A program made the translations under genes and the position numbers. Below, in pieces: positions 8,126-17,179 of a stretch of 64,000 bases of DNA. The notes under the pieces are model-generated. The model had not been told where the DNA came from and did no database searches. It saw only the letters and a program-made list of their open reading frames with translations. Each line of letters starts with the position of its first letter. The stretch's first letter is position 1. The stretch spans positions 1 through 64,000 of the forward strand of contig NZ_AULX01000027.1 in NCBI RefSeq assembly GCF_000422505.1. The letters run 5' to 3'. The stretch is from Paenibacillus pinihumi DSM 23905 = JCM 16419. Lineage in GTDB: Bacteria > Bacillota > Bacilli > Paenibacillales > Paenibacillaceae.

Positions 8126-9127
8126 ATGAGCGGCTTGAAATTCCCAGAAAATCGCGAGCTTGATTTTGTTGCCCTGGGCAGAGCTTGTGTAGACTTAAAC
8201 GCGAATGAAATTAACCGTCCGATGGAAGAAACCTCGACGTTCACCAAGTATGTCGGCGGGTCTCCCGCGAACATTACAATTGCACTGGCAAGACTTGGCG
8301 CACGTACCGGGTTCATTGGCAAAATCGCGGATGACGCGCTGGGCCGGTTCATTAAGCAGTACATGGACAAGCAAAATATCAACACCGACAATCTGGTCGT
8401 GGATGATACAGGAGCTGTAACTGGTCTGGCTTTGACTGAAATCAAAGCACCAACAGATTGCAGTATTCTGATGTACCGCGAGCATGCGGCTGATTTGGAG
8501 CTGAAAGCTTCTGAAGTACGTGAAGACCTGATTGCCAAGAGCAAAGCTTTGCTGATCTCTGGTACGGCACTGGCGAAGAGTCCTTCCCGTGAAGCTGTGT
8601 TCCAGGCTCTGGCTTATGCACGCAAGCACAAGGTTGTAACGATTTTGGACATCGATTATCGTGCCTTTACATGGCAATCCCTGGAGGAAGCAAGCACGTA
8701 TTGCAACCTTGCAGCAGCACAGTGTGATGTTATTCTCGGCGGACGTGAGGAGTTTGACATTTTGGAGCTGACCGCTGGGCCGGACACCAAGGATGATCAG
8801 GCAACCGCAAACTACTGGCTGGAAGACAAAGCCCAGATCGTCGTCGTGAAGCATGGCGGCAATGGCTCCATCGTCTATACGAAGGATGGCACAGTGTACA
8901 AAGGCGGTATTTTCCCGGCGAAAAATATGGTGAAAACCTTCGGCGCAGGTGATGCCTATGCAGGAGCTTTCATTTACTCGCTGTTCCAAAACCGTCCGCT
9001 GGACAAATGCCAGGAGTATGGCAGCGCAGCAGCTTCCATCGTCGTATCCAGCCACAGCTGTTCGGACGCAATGCCGACCGTGGAGCAGATCGAAGCGTTG
9101 ATCGCAGAGCATAAAGCATTGCAGTAA
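8126..9127 (+). CDS. iolC: 5-dehydro-2-deoxygluconokinase
   Basis: A 333-aa PfkB/ribokinase-family sugar kinase that phosphorylates 2-deoxy-5-keto-D-gluconate. The N-terminal sugar-binding GGSPANI motif and the C-terminal KTFGAGDAYAGAF motif with the catalytic Asp are present. TAAGGAGGAATAGGC overlaps the end of iolB, so translation is probably coupled. The following 298 bases before iolA contain no supported feature. Confidence 0.95.
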   Translation: MSGLKFPENRELDFVALGRACVDLNANEINRPMEETSTFTKYVGGSPANITIALARLGARTGFIGKIADDALGRFIKQYMDKQNINTDNLVVDDTGAVTGLALTEIKAPTDCSILMYREHAADLELKASEVREDLIAKSKALLISGTALAKSPSREAVFQALAYARKHKVVTILDIDYRAFTWQSLEEASTYCNLAAAQCDVILGGREEFDILELTAGPDTKDDQATANYWLEDKAQIVVVKHGGNGSIVYTKDGTVYKGGIFPAKNMVKTFGAGDAYAGAFIYSLFQNRPLDKCQEYGSAAASIVVSSHSCSDAMPTVEQIEALIAEHKALQ

Positions 9128-9425
9128 TAGAGTGCGGGCACGCTTAACCGTCAGCATCGCACATAGACAAGGCAGTAGCAGCAAAATATAGATAAAGCTG
9201 GCATCAGACCAGCCCTAATAGAGAAGTGCAGTGTGAAGCTGCCGGCACAGATCAAGAAGCAGCGTATTTTTGATTCAGTCCGGTAAAAGCATACTGTGAT
9301 GGATACAATGGATAGGCAGCTTGGTGGGAAACGTCGTAAGGAATCGAGAGTCGTTTTGCAGCATTGTCATGCTGTTAAGCATAGAAGGATAAACCCTGTC
9401 AGTACAGGAAATGGAGGACATAAAA

Positions 9426-10880
9426 ATGAGCACAGAAATCAAACAGGTTCTCAATTTTGTTGGCGGTAAATGGATTGAAGCAACTTCCGGTAAAAGCGAT
9501 CAAGTAGTCAACCCGGCTACTGGAGAGGTTATCGCTACAGTTCCGTTGTCTTCAACTGCTGATGTAGATCACGCGGTAAAAACAGCGAAGGAAGCTTTCA
9601 AGGAGTGGAGCAAAACTCCGGTTCCGCGCCGCGCACGCATTATGTTCAAATATCAGCAATTGCTGGTTGATAAATGGGATGAGCTTGCTGAGCTGATCAC
9701 TATCGAGAACGGTAAAAACCTGGCAGAAGCGAAAGGTGAAGTACAACGCGGTATTGAGTGCGTTGAGTTCGCTGCAGGCGCTCCAACCCTGATGATGGGA
9801 AGCACGCTGCCAGATATCGCAACAGGTCTGGAATCAACGATGTACCGTTACCCAATCGGGGTTGTCGGCGGTATTACACCGTTCAACTTCCCGATGATGG
9901 TACCTTGCTGGATGTTCCCGCTGGCGATTGCTTGCGGTAATACATTCGTGCTGAAGCCTTCTGAGCGCACTCCGCTGCTGGCTATTCGCCTGGCTGAGCT
10001 GCTTCAGGAAGCTGGATTGCCGGATGGCGTGTTCAACATCGTAAACGGCGCGCATGATGTCGTGAACGGATTGCTGGAGCATGAGCAAGTGAGTGCAATC
10101 TCCTTCGTTGGTTCCCAGCCTGTAGCCGAATATGTGTACAAAACAGCAGCAGCTCACGGCAAACGTGTGCAAGCGCTGGGCGGAGCGAAAAACCACTCCA
10201 TCGTTATGCCGGATGCTAACATGGACTTGACTGTTAAAGAAATTATCAATGCAGCGTTTGGTTCTGCGGGTGAAAGATGTATGGCTGCTTCCGTTGTGGT
10301 TGCTGTTGGCGACACAGCTGATCAGCTTGTAGAGCGCCTGCTGGATGCTGCGAAGCAGCTTACGATCGGTAACGGACTGGAGAAGAACAACTTCCTCGGA
10401 CCGGTTATCCGTGGCGGACACAAGGAGCGTACGATTTCCTATATCGAAAAAGGTGTAGAGGAAGGCGCGGAGCTGAAGCTGGACGGACGTACAAATGCAG
10501 AAGCGCAAGGCAAAGGCTACTTCGTTGGCCCGACAATCTTTGACCATGCGAAGCCTGGCATGACCATTTGGAATGACGAAATCTTCGCTCCTGTGCTGCA
10601 AATTGTACGTGTTGAAACTTTGGACGAAGCCATTGAGCTGACGAATAAATCCGAATTCGCGAATGGTGCGTGTCTGTACACTTCCGGCTTGAGCGCGGTC
10701 AGACAATTCAGAGAGACAATCGATGCGGGTATGCTGGGTGTTAACGTAGGTGTTCCGGCTCCTATGGCATTCTTCCCGTTCTCCGGTTACAAAAAATCGT
10801 TCTACGGCGATCTGCATGCAAACGGCAAAGATGGCGTGGAATTCTTCACTCGCAAGAAAATGATCGTAGCCCGTTATTAA
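9426..10880 (+). CDS. iolA: Methylmalonate-semialdehyde dehydrogenase
   Basis: A 484-aa CoA-acylating aldehyde dehydrogenase that turns malonate semialdehyde (inositol route) or methylmalonate semialdehyde (valine route) into acetyl- or propionyl-CoA. The catalytic Cys is in GSAGERCMA (C285), and [17 protein letters not shown] and IFAPVL are ALDH landmarks. I chose ATG 9426, eight bases after GGAGG; an upstream in-frame ATG at 9411 overlaps that ribosome site. iolG follows after 30 bases. Confidence 0.95.
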   Translation: MSTEIKQVLNFVGGKWIEATSGKSDQVVNPATGEVIATVPLSSTADVDHAVKTAKEAFKEWSKTPVPRRARIMFKYQQLLVDKWDELAELITIENGKNLAEAKGEVQRGIECVEFAAGAPTLMMGSTLPDIATGLESTMYRYPIGVVGGITPFNFPMMVPCWMFPLAIACGNTFVLKPSERTPLLAIRLAELLQEAGLPDGVFNIVNGAHDVVNGLLEHEQVSAISFVGSQPVAEYVYKTAAAHGKRVQALGGAKNHSIVMPDANMDLTVKEIINAAFGSAGERCMAASVVVAVGDTADQLVERLLDAAKQLTIGNGLEKNNFLGPVIRGGHKERTISYIEKGVEEGAELKLDGRTNAEAQGKGYFVGPTIFDHAKPGMTIWNDEIFAPVLQIVRVETLDEAIELTNKSEFANGACLYTSGLSAVRQFRETIDAGMLGVNVGVPAPMAFFPFSGYKKSFYGDLHANGKDGVEFFTRKKMIVARY

Positions 10881-10910
10881 TTTGTAGGGGAAAGAAAGGA
10901 AGGCACACGG

Positions 10911-11924
10911 ATGGAGCAAATCAAGCTGGGTATTATTGGAGCGGGCCGGATCGGCAAGCTGCATGCTGAAAATTTGAAAAACCTGCCGCAAGTTAAAATC
11001 AAGGCGATCTCCGACTTGTTCGCAGATTCGATTAAAGATTGGGCAGCATCCTGCGGGATCGAGAATGTAAGCAACGATTACCGCAATATTCTTCAGGACG
11101 AGGAGATCAATGCAATCCTGATCTGCTCTCCGACAGATACGCATATTTCGATTATTAAAGAAGCTGCTGAAGCGGGCAAGCATATCTTCTGTGAGAAGCC
11201 GATCAGCTTCAACCTGCAGGAGACAGCGGAAATCGTGGAGCTGGTGAAAAAGCATGGCGTGAAGTTCCAGACGGGCTTCAACCGCAGATTCGACCATAAC
11301 ATGAGCCGTGTGGAAGAGCTTGTACGCGCAGGTAAAATCGGCGATCCTCACATGCTGAAGATCACCTCCAGAGACCCTGCACCGCCTCACCCGGACTATA
11401 TCCCTAGCTCCGGCGGCCTGTTCATCGATATGGCGATCCATGATTTTGACCTGGCGCGTTTCATGATGAACAGCGATGTTGTAGAGGTTTATGCTCAAGG
11501 CGCAGTTCTGATTGATCCTGCGTTTGCGAAGCATAATGATGTGGATACAGCTACGATCTCTCTGCGCTTTGCCAATGGAGCGCTTGGTGTTATCGATAAC
11601 AGCCGTAAAGCGCATTATTATGACCAGCGTGTAGAAGTGTTCGGTTCCGAAGGCTGTCTGACCATTCAGAACGACTTCCCGAATTCTGCTGAGCTGTACA
11701 CCAATGATGGAGTATACAGAGACAAGCCGCTGTACTTCTTCCTGGAGCGTTACAACAACGCTTATATTAAAGAAATTCAAGCCTTCGTGGAAGCGATCGT
11801 TGCGAATGATCTCGTCCCTGTTACGGCTAATGACGGCTATCAGGCAGAGCTGATCGCTCATGCTGCCAGATTATCTATCAAGGAAAACCGTCCGGTAGCC
11901 TTGAAGGAACTTGCTGCACTGTAA
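10911..11924 (+). CDS. iolG: myo-Inositol 2-dehydrogenase
   Basis: A 337-aa Gfo/Idh/MocA oxidoreductase that starts the pathway by oxidising inositol to scyllo-inosose with NAD. The Rossmann motif is GIIGAGRIG (residues 7-15). The catalytic set matches the known inositol dehydrogenase triad: Lys in CEKP (K96), and Asp and His in DMAIHDFD (D173, H177). It closes the operon and is followed by a strong terminator. A relative such as a scyllo-inositol dehydrogenase (IolX/IolW) cannot be excluded from sequence alone. Confidence 0.9.
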   Translation: MEQIKLGIIGAGRIGKLHAENLKNLPQVKIKAISDLFADSIKDWAASCGIENVSNDYRNILQDEEINAILICSPTDTHISIIKEAAEAGKHIFCEKPISFNLQETAEIVELVKKHGVKFQTGFNRRFDHNMSRVEELVRAGKIGDPHMLKITSRDPAPPHPDYIPSSGGLFIDMAIHDFDLARFMMNSDVVEVYAQGAVLIDPAFAKHNDVDTATISLRFANGALGVIDNSRKAHYYDQRVEVFGSEGCLTIQNDFPNSAELYTNDGVYRDKPLYFFLERYNNAYIKEIQAFVEAIVANDLVPVTANDGYQAELIAHAARLSIKENRPVALKELAAL

Positions 11925-12015
11925 TTGCAATATATGAGCCTTATCCTGCATCTGACAGGCTGGCCAGCCAGTACTTTAGAGCAGGTAGAAATATTGAACT
12001 TATGATCGTAATCAG

Positions 12016-12060
12016 GCGGTGCAAGGGCGTAGAGTAGCCCTCTTGCACCGCTTTTCTTTT
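12016..12060 (+). terminator. Intrinsic terminator of the iol operon
   Basis: GCGGTGCAAGGGC pairs with GCCCTCTTGCACCGC (one small bulge), and TTTTCTTTT follows. Confidence 0.9.
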
Positions 12061-12120
12061 ATCCGGCGGATATTGGAAAACTGTGGAACGCAGGCAGCCT
12101 ATATTTGGTATGCGGTTTTA

Positions 12121-12175
12121 TTGCGATAATCGTTGCAGTTGACTATAATATGATACGTAGTGAGAATGATTTTCA
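12121..12175 (+). promoter_or_regulatory. Promoter and Fur box of the AraC/siderophore locus
   Basis: TTGCGA (12121-12126) and TATAAT (12144-12149) are spaced by 17 bases. TGAGAATGATTTTCA (12161-12175) matches the 7-1-7 Fur box TGATAATNATTATCA at all but two defined positions, and lies over the start site. Iron repression by Fur is predicted. Confidence 0.8.
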
Positions 12176-12199
12176 ATAGAAAGAATGGAGCGGCATTCA

Positions 12200-14218
12200 A
12201 TGGACAGAACTTCAGCTGTACAGGACCATCTATTTCAATGGGACCGCGCCCAGGTAAAAATCATAGACGTCCGCCATCTTACAGTTGTATTGCCAGACCT
12301 ATGTCACGCATGTGTACTGCCTGCGGGCAGCTTTTTATATGTCATAAGGGGATCAGCACATATTCAGACAGGAGACAGGAGCTACAGGGTCAGGCCAGGC
12401 TTCGTCATTCACAGCGGCAAGGGACAGGAACTGCAAATCGAGCCGCTGATTGAGGATTGCGAGATGTACTGGATTCTATATCAGGCGGAGCACACATCAT
12501 CCGATATGCTGCCTTGCATGCATGTGGAGCCGTCTGGCGCTCCGCTCGATATCCAGTACGGCTTTTTATCCAAGTCCTCCGTTATCCTGCTTGATCTGGT
12601 CAAACAGCTCTATGAAAGCTGGCATCGCGGCAGTGACCGTGATCGGCTGTTTCAAAAAGGGCTGCTGCTTCAGTTTGTGCATGAAGTTGTCTGTCAGCTT
12701 GATGAGGGGAACGAGGAGCAGGGCTTGCAGGGTGATCCGGTCTCTCATATTGTGCAATACATCCATGAGCATTATGGAAAGCCGCTGTCCCTGCAGCATT
12801 TGGCTGATTATGTAAATTACAGCGTAGCCCATTTGTCCTCGATCTTTAAGGAGCAGATTGGCATCAGCCCGATTGAATATTTGATTCAGCTTAGAATTAA
12901 TAAGGCGGCGGAGTTGATGATGGAGAACGACGCGCCGCTGCGAGAGATTTCTGCCAAGGTTGGCTATAAGGATGTTTATTATTTTGGGCGTATATTTAAG
13001 AAGGTTACAGGTGTGGCTCCCTCCCGGTTTAAGAAACAAAAAAGAATCGATGTTTCGATAGAATCCGAGTATAGTCCTGCTTTTATCCTAAGATCCTCCC
13101 TTGAAACCCTAAGGGACAAAGGTTATATTGATAATGATTATCAGTATAAACTTGGAGGGTCTACAGCAATGATACGATTTGTAAAACCAGGTGTGGCAGC
13201 AGCCATGCTATTATGTGCAATGCTCGTCCTGAGCGCATGCGGTGGAGCGGCAGGTACGAACAACGGTGTGAATCAGAAACCGGCAGGCAATCAGACTTCA
13301 AATAGTCAGTCCGCAGGCAAGGAAGCGAATCAGGGGGCTGAGCAGCAGAGCAGAACAATTAAGCATGCTCTGGGCGAAACTGTAATTGAAGGCGTACCTC
13401 AGCGTGTCGTCGTGCTGGAATGGTCGATTGCGGAAGATGTATTGGCGCTCGGTGTTCAGCCTGTCGGAATGGCAGATATTAAGGGAATGCAGAAATGGGT
13501 TAAAGTCCCGGTTGAAATCGGCAGTGATGTCGTTGATATTGGTGTCAGAAATGCTCCGGATATGGAACTGCTGACCTCTCTGGAGCCGGATTTGATTATC
13601 GGTCTGGACCGGAACCTGGAGACCAGCTATGAGGCGATGAGCAGTATCGCGCCGACGATTGCGTACCAGCCTTACCCGGTTGAGGACGGCCGTGACCAGT
13701 ACGATGCCATGGTTGATACCTTTAATGAAATTGCAGACATTTTGGGTAAGAAGGACGAGGCTGCCGCTGTGATGAAGCAGCTTGATGATACCTACGCAGC
13801 AGCAAAAGCCAAGATTACCGAAGCCGGAAAGCTGGATGCGCCATTCGTATTGGCAATGGGCTACAGCAATCAGGACGCTGTTGTATTCCGTTTATCTACG
13901 GATAATGCACTTGCTGTGAAGGTGCTTGAGCATATCGGACTGAAGAATGCGCACAAGCCGGAGAAGACCGAGGTATATGGCTTTACTACAGCTGATGTGG
14001 AAGCCTTGCCGGCTTTACAGGATGCCAACTTCCTGCATATTATCCAGGATGACGATAATGTTATCGAGAACCAGCTGAAGAACAATGCGGTATGGAAAAG
14101 CTTGAATTTCGTCAAAGAAAACCGTGTGTACGGTTTGGGCGGCGACGTATGGCCATATGGCGGTCCTTTATCCTCGCAAATTCTGGCGCAAAAAGCGGCT
14201 GATCTGCTAACAAAATGA
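12200..14218 (+). CDS. AraC-family regulator reading in frame into the siderophore-binding lipoprotein
   Basis: From ATG 12200 (GGAGCGG upstream; ATG 12185 is an alternative) the frame stays open for 672 codons. Residues 1-170 form an AraC sensor-like domain and about 175-280 two AraC helix-turn-helices (LADYVNYSVAHLSSIFKEQ; KVGYKDVYYFGRIFKKVTG). No stop follows; the frame continues through about 40 linker codons into a complete lipoprotein gene with its own promoter and signal peptide (13169-14218). B. subtilis Btr is a natural AraC-binding-protein fusion, but it lacks an internal lipobox. A gain or loss of one A in the A6 run at 13038-13043 would end the AraC part within about a dozen codons, so a recent indel or sequence error is plausible. 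Confidence 0.7.
   Translation: MDRTSAVQDHLFQWDRAQVKIIDVRHLTVVLPDLCHACVLPAGSFLYVIRGSAHIQTGDRSYRVRPGFVIHSGKGQELQIEPLIEDCEMYWILYQAEHTSSDMLPCMHVEPSGAPLDIQYGFLSKSSVILLDLVKQLYESWHRGSDRDRLFQKGLLLQFVHEVVCQLDEGNEEQGLQGDPVSHIVQYIHEHYGKPLSLQHLADYVNYSVAHLSSIFKEQIGISPIEYLIQLRINKAAELMMENDAPLREISAKVGYKDVYYFGRIFKKVTGVAPSRFKKQKRIDVSIESEYSPAFILRSSLETLRDKGYIDNDYQYKLGGSTAMIRFVKPGVAAAMLLCAMLVLSACGGAAGTNNGVNQKPAGNQTSNSQSAGKEANQGAEQQSRTIKHALGETVIEGVPQRVVVLEWSIAEDVLALGVQPVGMADIKGMQKWVKVPVEIGSDVVDIGVRNAPDMELLTSLEPDLIIGLDRNLETSYEAMSSIAPTIAYQPYPVEDGRDQYDAMVDTFNEIADILGKKDEAAAVMKQLDDTYAAAKAKITEAGKLDAPFVLAMGYSNQDAVVFRLSTDNALAVKVLEHIGLKNAHKPEKTEVYGFTTADVEALPALQDANFLHIIQDDDNVIENQLKNNAVWKSLNFVKENRVYGLGGDVWPYGGPLSSQILAQKAADLLTK
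13101..13143 (+). promoter_or_regulatory. Internal promoter with perfect Fur box for the binding-protein gene
   Basis: TTGAAA (13101-13106) and TATATT (13124-13129) are 17 bases apart. TGATAATGATTATCA at 13129-13143 is an exact 7-1-7 Fur box overlapping the end of the -10 element. It lies inside the open frame that joins the AraC and lipoprotein parts, so the lipoprotein can be made independently under iron control. Confidence 0.85.
13169..14218 (+). CDS. Iron-siderophore ABC transporter substrate-binding lipoprotein
   Basis: A 349-aa FecB/FhuD-type binding protein. ATG 13169 sits nine bases after TTGGAGGG, and the N-terminus is a lipoprotein signal (hydrophobic stretch, then LSAC at residues 17-20, Cys20 lipidated). 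After a Ser/Gly/Asn-rich linker come the fold's two lobes, recognisable in RVVVLEWSIAEDVLALGVQPVG and DLIIGLDRN at about residues 75-95 and 130-140. It captures a ferric siderophore at the membrane for the permease encoded next, with which it overlaps by ATGA. The exact siderophore cannot be told. Confidence 0.9.
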   Translation: MIRFVKPGVAAAMLLCAMLVLSACGGAAGTNNGVNQKPAGNQTSNSQSAGKEANQGAEQQSRTIKHALGETVIEGVPQRVVVLEWSIAEDVLALGVQPVGMADIKGMQKWVKVPVEIGSDVVDIGVRNAPDMELLTSLEPDLIIGLDRNLETSYEAMSSIAPTIAYQPYPVEDGRDQYDAMVDTFNEIADILGKKDEAAAVMKQLDDTYAAAKAKITEAGKLDAPFVLAMGYSNQDAVVFRLSTDNALAVKVLEHIGLKNAHKPEKTEVYGFTTADVEALPALQDANFLHIIQDDDNVIENQLKNNAVWKSLNFVKENRVYGLGGDVWPYGGPLSSQILAQKAADLLTK

Positions 14219-16302
14219 GCAGGCTGCAAACCCGTGTAAATATGATGGAGGCCTCTATCCGTCCAGAGCGGAAAGCCAGGGGCCTCCTATGGTTGCTAGC
14301 CGGATTGCTGCTGCTGTTGGCACTTGGCTTCATCAGTCTGACACAGGGACTGGCCAATATATCCGTACGTACCGTAGTGGATGCGATCATCTCTCCGCAG
14401 GATACGCCGGATCATCACCTCATTCGCGGTGTCCGGATGCCGCGTACCATCATGGCGCTTATCTCGGGGGCTGCCCTGGCTATAGCCGGTGCGCTGATGC
14501 AGACGGTCAGCCGCAACCCGCTCGCCTCGGAGACAACACTCGGGGTTAACGCCGGAGCTTATCTGGCTGTTGTGGCCGGTACAATTCTGTGGCCGTCCTT
14601 TTTCAAGCAGGCTCCTCTGTTGTTTGCGGCTATCGGGGGCTTGGCAGCCGCGGGAGCTGTTTACATGCTTAGTGGGGGCAAGAAGAGTACACCCATTCGG
14701 ATGGTATTATCCGGGATGATCATTACGCTGGCCTTTTCATCGATTACCAATGCACTGTTTCTATTGAATGAGGAATCTGCCAGGGGTGTCTACCTGTGGG
14801 GGTCAGGGTCGCTGATTCAGAACAGCTGGTCCGGGGTACAGTTCAGCTGGCCGTGGGTACTGGGCGGCTTGCTCATTGCCCTGCTGATGTCCCGCAACCT
14901 CGATCTGCTCTCCTTCCAGGAGGAGACGACCCGTTCGCTGGGACAGCGTGTAGAACGGACCAGAGGTTTTGCCATGGTGCTGGCGGTGCTTGTCGCATGC
15001 GTCAGTGTCAGCGTTGTCGGGCCGATCGGATTTATCGGCCTGGTCGCGCCGCATATTGTGCGGCTGTCCGGCCAGCATCGCCATGCTTGGCTGCTGCCGC
15101 TCAGTGCCTTGTGGGGCGGCGCTATCCTGATCGGAGCGGATACACTCGCCCGCGGATTCGCCGATTTGTACGGGGAACTGCCGGCCGGGGCAGTGACCGC
15201 AATTATAGGGGCACCGTGGCTGATCTGGCTGTCCCTGCGTACCTCGCGCAAAATTGGCAGCAGCAGCGGATCGTCCCTGCAGGTTGGAACAGGCGGCAGG
15301 CGTCTGCCGTTTGGGCTGCTGATTACGCTGCTCGTTCTCCTGTTGCTGGGTTTAAGTGTATATAGCCTTATCAGCGGCAGCAAGTCGCTGTCGTTGGCCG
15401 AAATTGCTGCCGTCATTCAAGGCAAGGGAAGCGCAATCCATCAGAAGATAGTGATGGAGTTCCGTCTTCCGAGAATGCTGGTATCTATTCTTGCAGGAGC
15501 CATGTTTGCCGCGAGCGGGAGTCTGCTGCAAAGCGCGATTCGCAACCCGCTGGGAGATGCGCATGTGCTCGGGGTGACAGGCGGTGCGGGCGTAGGCGCT
15601 TTGCTGCTGATGGTTGCCCTGCCGCAGCTGTCCTTCGGCTGGGTTCCGGTTGCAGCGGTGCTGGGCGGCTTGGCAGCAGCAGCAGTTGTATTTGCCGCTG
15701 TTTGGCGGAAGGGGCTAGACCCGGGGAAAATGACGCTGGTAGGAATCGCGGTCTCCGCCGTAGCGCTGGCTATGATCAATATTCTGGTTATCCAGATCAA
15801 GCTGGGAGCGGCTCCGGCTCTGACCTGGCTGGCAGGAAGCACATATGGCCGGAACTGGGCCAACGTAACTGAGCTTGCATGGTCAGCGGCAGTGCTGCTG
15901 CCGATTGGCTGGTGGCTGGGACGCAGGGTGGAGCTGCTTACCTTCCAGGACGAGAGTTCTACCGGTTTAGGTTTGAAAGTAAAGTCGGCACGGTTGTATA
16001 CATCGCTGATTGCGGTGCTGCTCGCGGCTTTGGCGGTTGCGAGTGTCGGCACCATCGGGTTTATTGGACTGCTCGCGCCGCATGCGGCCAGACTTCTAAC
16101 AGGCATGAATCATAGGCGCTCCATTGTAGCCGCAGCCCTGATCGGTGCAATTCTGCTGCTGCTGGCGGATTTGCTGGGACGAACTATCATGGCGCCGAAA
16201 GAGCTGCCATCCGGAGTTGTCGTTGCTTTGATCGGCAGTCCTTATCTAATCTATTTAATCTACAAATCTTCGCCTGGCAGAAGGACCAGAGCGACTAAAT
16301 AA
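14215..16302 (+). CDS. Fused FecCD/FhuB-type siderophore permease
   Basis: A 695-aa protein made of two tandem FecCD permease units (roughly residues 25-340 and 360-690), each with about nine to ten membrane helices. Each carries the coupling region VGPIGFIGLVAPHI (first) and VGTIGFIGLLAPHA (second), and the entry motif RMPRTIMALISGAALA or RLPRMLVSILAGAMFA. This is the FhuB arrangement; many Firmicutes use two separate genes. It overlaps the binding-protein stop codon. No ATPase gene follows, so it must borrow a FecE/FhuC-type ATPase encoded elsewhere. Confidence 0.93.
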   Translation: MSRLQTRVNMMEASIRPERKARGLLWLLAGLLLLLALGFISLTQGLANISVRTVVDAIISPQDTPDHHLIRGVRMPRTIMALISGAALAIAGALMQTVSRNPLASETTLGVNAGAYLAVVAGTILWPSFFKQAPLLFAAIGGLAAAGAVYMLSGGKKSTPIRMVLSGMIITLAFSSITNALFLLNEESARGVYLWGSGSLIQNSWSGVQFSWPWVLGGLLIALLMSRNLDLLSFQEETTRSLGQRVERTRGFAMVLAVLVACVSVSVVGPIGFIGLVAPHIVRLSGQHRHAWLLPLSALWGGAILIGADTLARGFADLYGELPAGAVTAIIGAPWLIWLSLRTSRKIGSSSGSSLQVGTGGRRLPFGLLITLLVLLLLGLSVYSLISGSKSLSLAEIAAVIQGKGSAIHQKIVMEFRLPRMLVSILAGAMFAASGSLLQSAIRNPLGDAHVLGVTGGAGVGALLLMVALPQLSFGWVPVAAVLGGLAAAAVVFAAVWRKGLDPGKMTLVGIAVSAVALAMINILVIQIKLGAAPALTWLAGSTYGRNWANVTELAWSAAVLLPIGWWLGRRVELLTFQDESSTGLGLKVKSARLYTSLIAVLLAALAVASVGTIGFIGLLAPHAARLLTGMNHRRSIVAAALIGAILLLLADLLGRTIMAPKELPSGVVVALIGSPYLIYLIYKSSPGRRTRATK

Positions 16303-16315
16303 AGGAAGTGACGGA

Positions 16316-16353
16316 GCCGTTCAAACCGATAGAAGTTTCGAACGGCTTTTATT
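16316..16353 (+). terminator. Terminator of the siderophore-uptake unit
   Basis: GCCGTTC/GAACGGC extended by AAAC/GTTT with one bulged base, followed by TTTTATTT. Confidence 0.8.
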
Positions 16354-16413
16354 TGGTTGTAGCGGGTAGCGGGAGTGATCGGGAATGGATTGAAGATATG
16401 AATTGAAGCTTAT

Positions 16414-16668
16414 CTAATGGGACTTTAAATTTTCATTAGGAACCCATCCCTCTGCGGAGTCAAGGGTTCTTACGCACCAAGTCCAACCGTTGAGCTCTTT
16501 TAGGCCCGTGAGACTTTCACCTTCGTTAACATCCAATTCCTTGGCTGTATAGTCTTCCAAGACAATTCCTTCGGCTCCCATTGCGTCAATCAGTTGTCCT
16601 GGAACCCAGCCTCCATTTGTCTGGTCTGCTGTTGTACAGAAGTACCAATTATCCTCCTTGCAGGACAT
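16414..16668 (-). pseudogene. Truncated bacterial SH3-repeat protein
   Basis: An 84-aa frame ending in two GWVP SH3 signatures (NGGWVPGQLID and AEGWVPNENL). The second repeat is complete (residues about 35-80), but the first begins mid-domain at EDNWYFCTTA, so the N-terminus appears lost. The first ATG (16668) and an upstream TTG (16689) both lie inside the preceding gene and neither has a ribosome site. It overlaps the end of the upstream DUF6809-like gene, as if deleted up to it. It may still be translated by coupling. Function unknown. Confidence 0.55.
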
Positions 16669-16918
16669 CCAGCATAACAAGAGCGCCAAGTTTGAAACCG
16701 AATATGAACGATTCCTTTGACTGAAGCGTATCCGACTCTCTGCGAAGATCGAGCAATTCCTCCAGTTCTCTGTATTCCTCAGCCGAAAGCTTCTTTTTCC
16801 ACGCCAATAGCTTCTCCGAAACTTGCTGATTTACGGCTTTATAGTGGGGTGTCTGCGGAATAACCGACTCCTCAGGGTGAATCTTTCCCTCATATAACTC
16901 CTCCAAAATCCTTTTCAT
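16649..16918 (-). CDS. Small helical protein, DUF6809-like
   Basis: An 89-aa, charged, helical protein starting MKRILEELYEGKIHP, behind AAAGGACG. The opening, the central LSAEEYRELEELLDLR helix and the FIFGFKLGALVMLDVL tail resemble the DUF6809 group of short Firmicute proteins, often found near phage or mobile genes. I know of no function. It overlaps the truncated SH3 frame on the same strand. Confidence 0.7.
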   Translation of the reverse strand: MKRILEELYEGKIHPEESVIPQTPHYKAVNQQVSEKLLAWKKKLSAEEYRELEELLDLRRESDTLQSKESFIFGFKLGALVMLDVLQGG

Positions 16919-17179
16919 GGCATGAACGTCCTTTCAATTAGTTTATTTTTAAACTTGATGTTTCAAAGGCTTGTCCTATGTTAGAAATGATTTTACAGCA
17001 TTCACCGTTCGCATCATTGATTTTATGCATTTTTCGTATAATTTTTATTGTTAAAAAACAAAAATGAGAAGAACCCTGGTTGACTATTTTGTTCCCGATC
17101 AATGAGGTATCGCATGATTGTTACATCTAGTGAATAATGGGGAAATGTCAAAGGTCCTCTCAGGGAGGACTTTTTCCCG

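Noticed and set aside
9834-11861. A 675-codon open frame on the minus strand across iolA and iolG
   Set aside because: It is antisense to two well-supported genes, has no family features, and reflects their codon use. The same applies to the long minus-strand frames at 4329-5396, 5508-6134 and 8195-9184.
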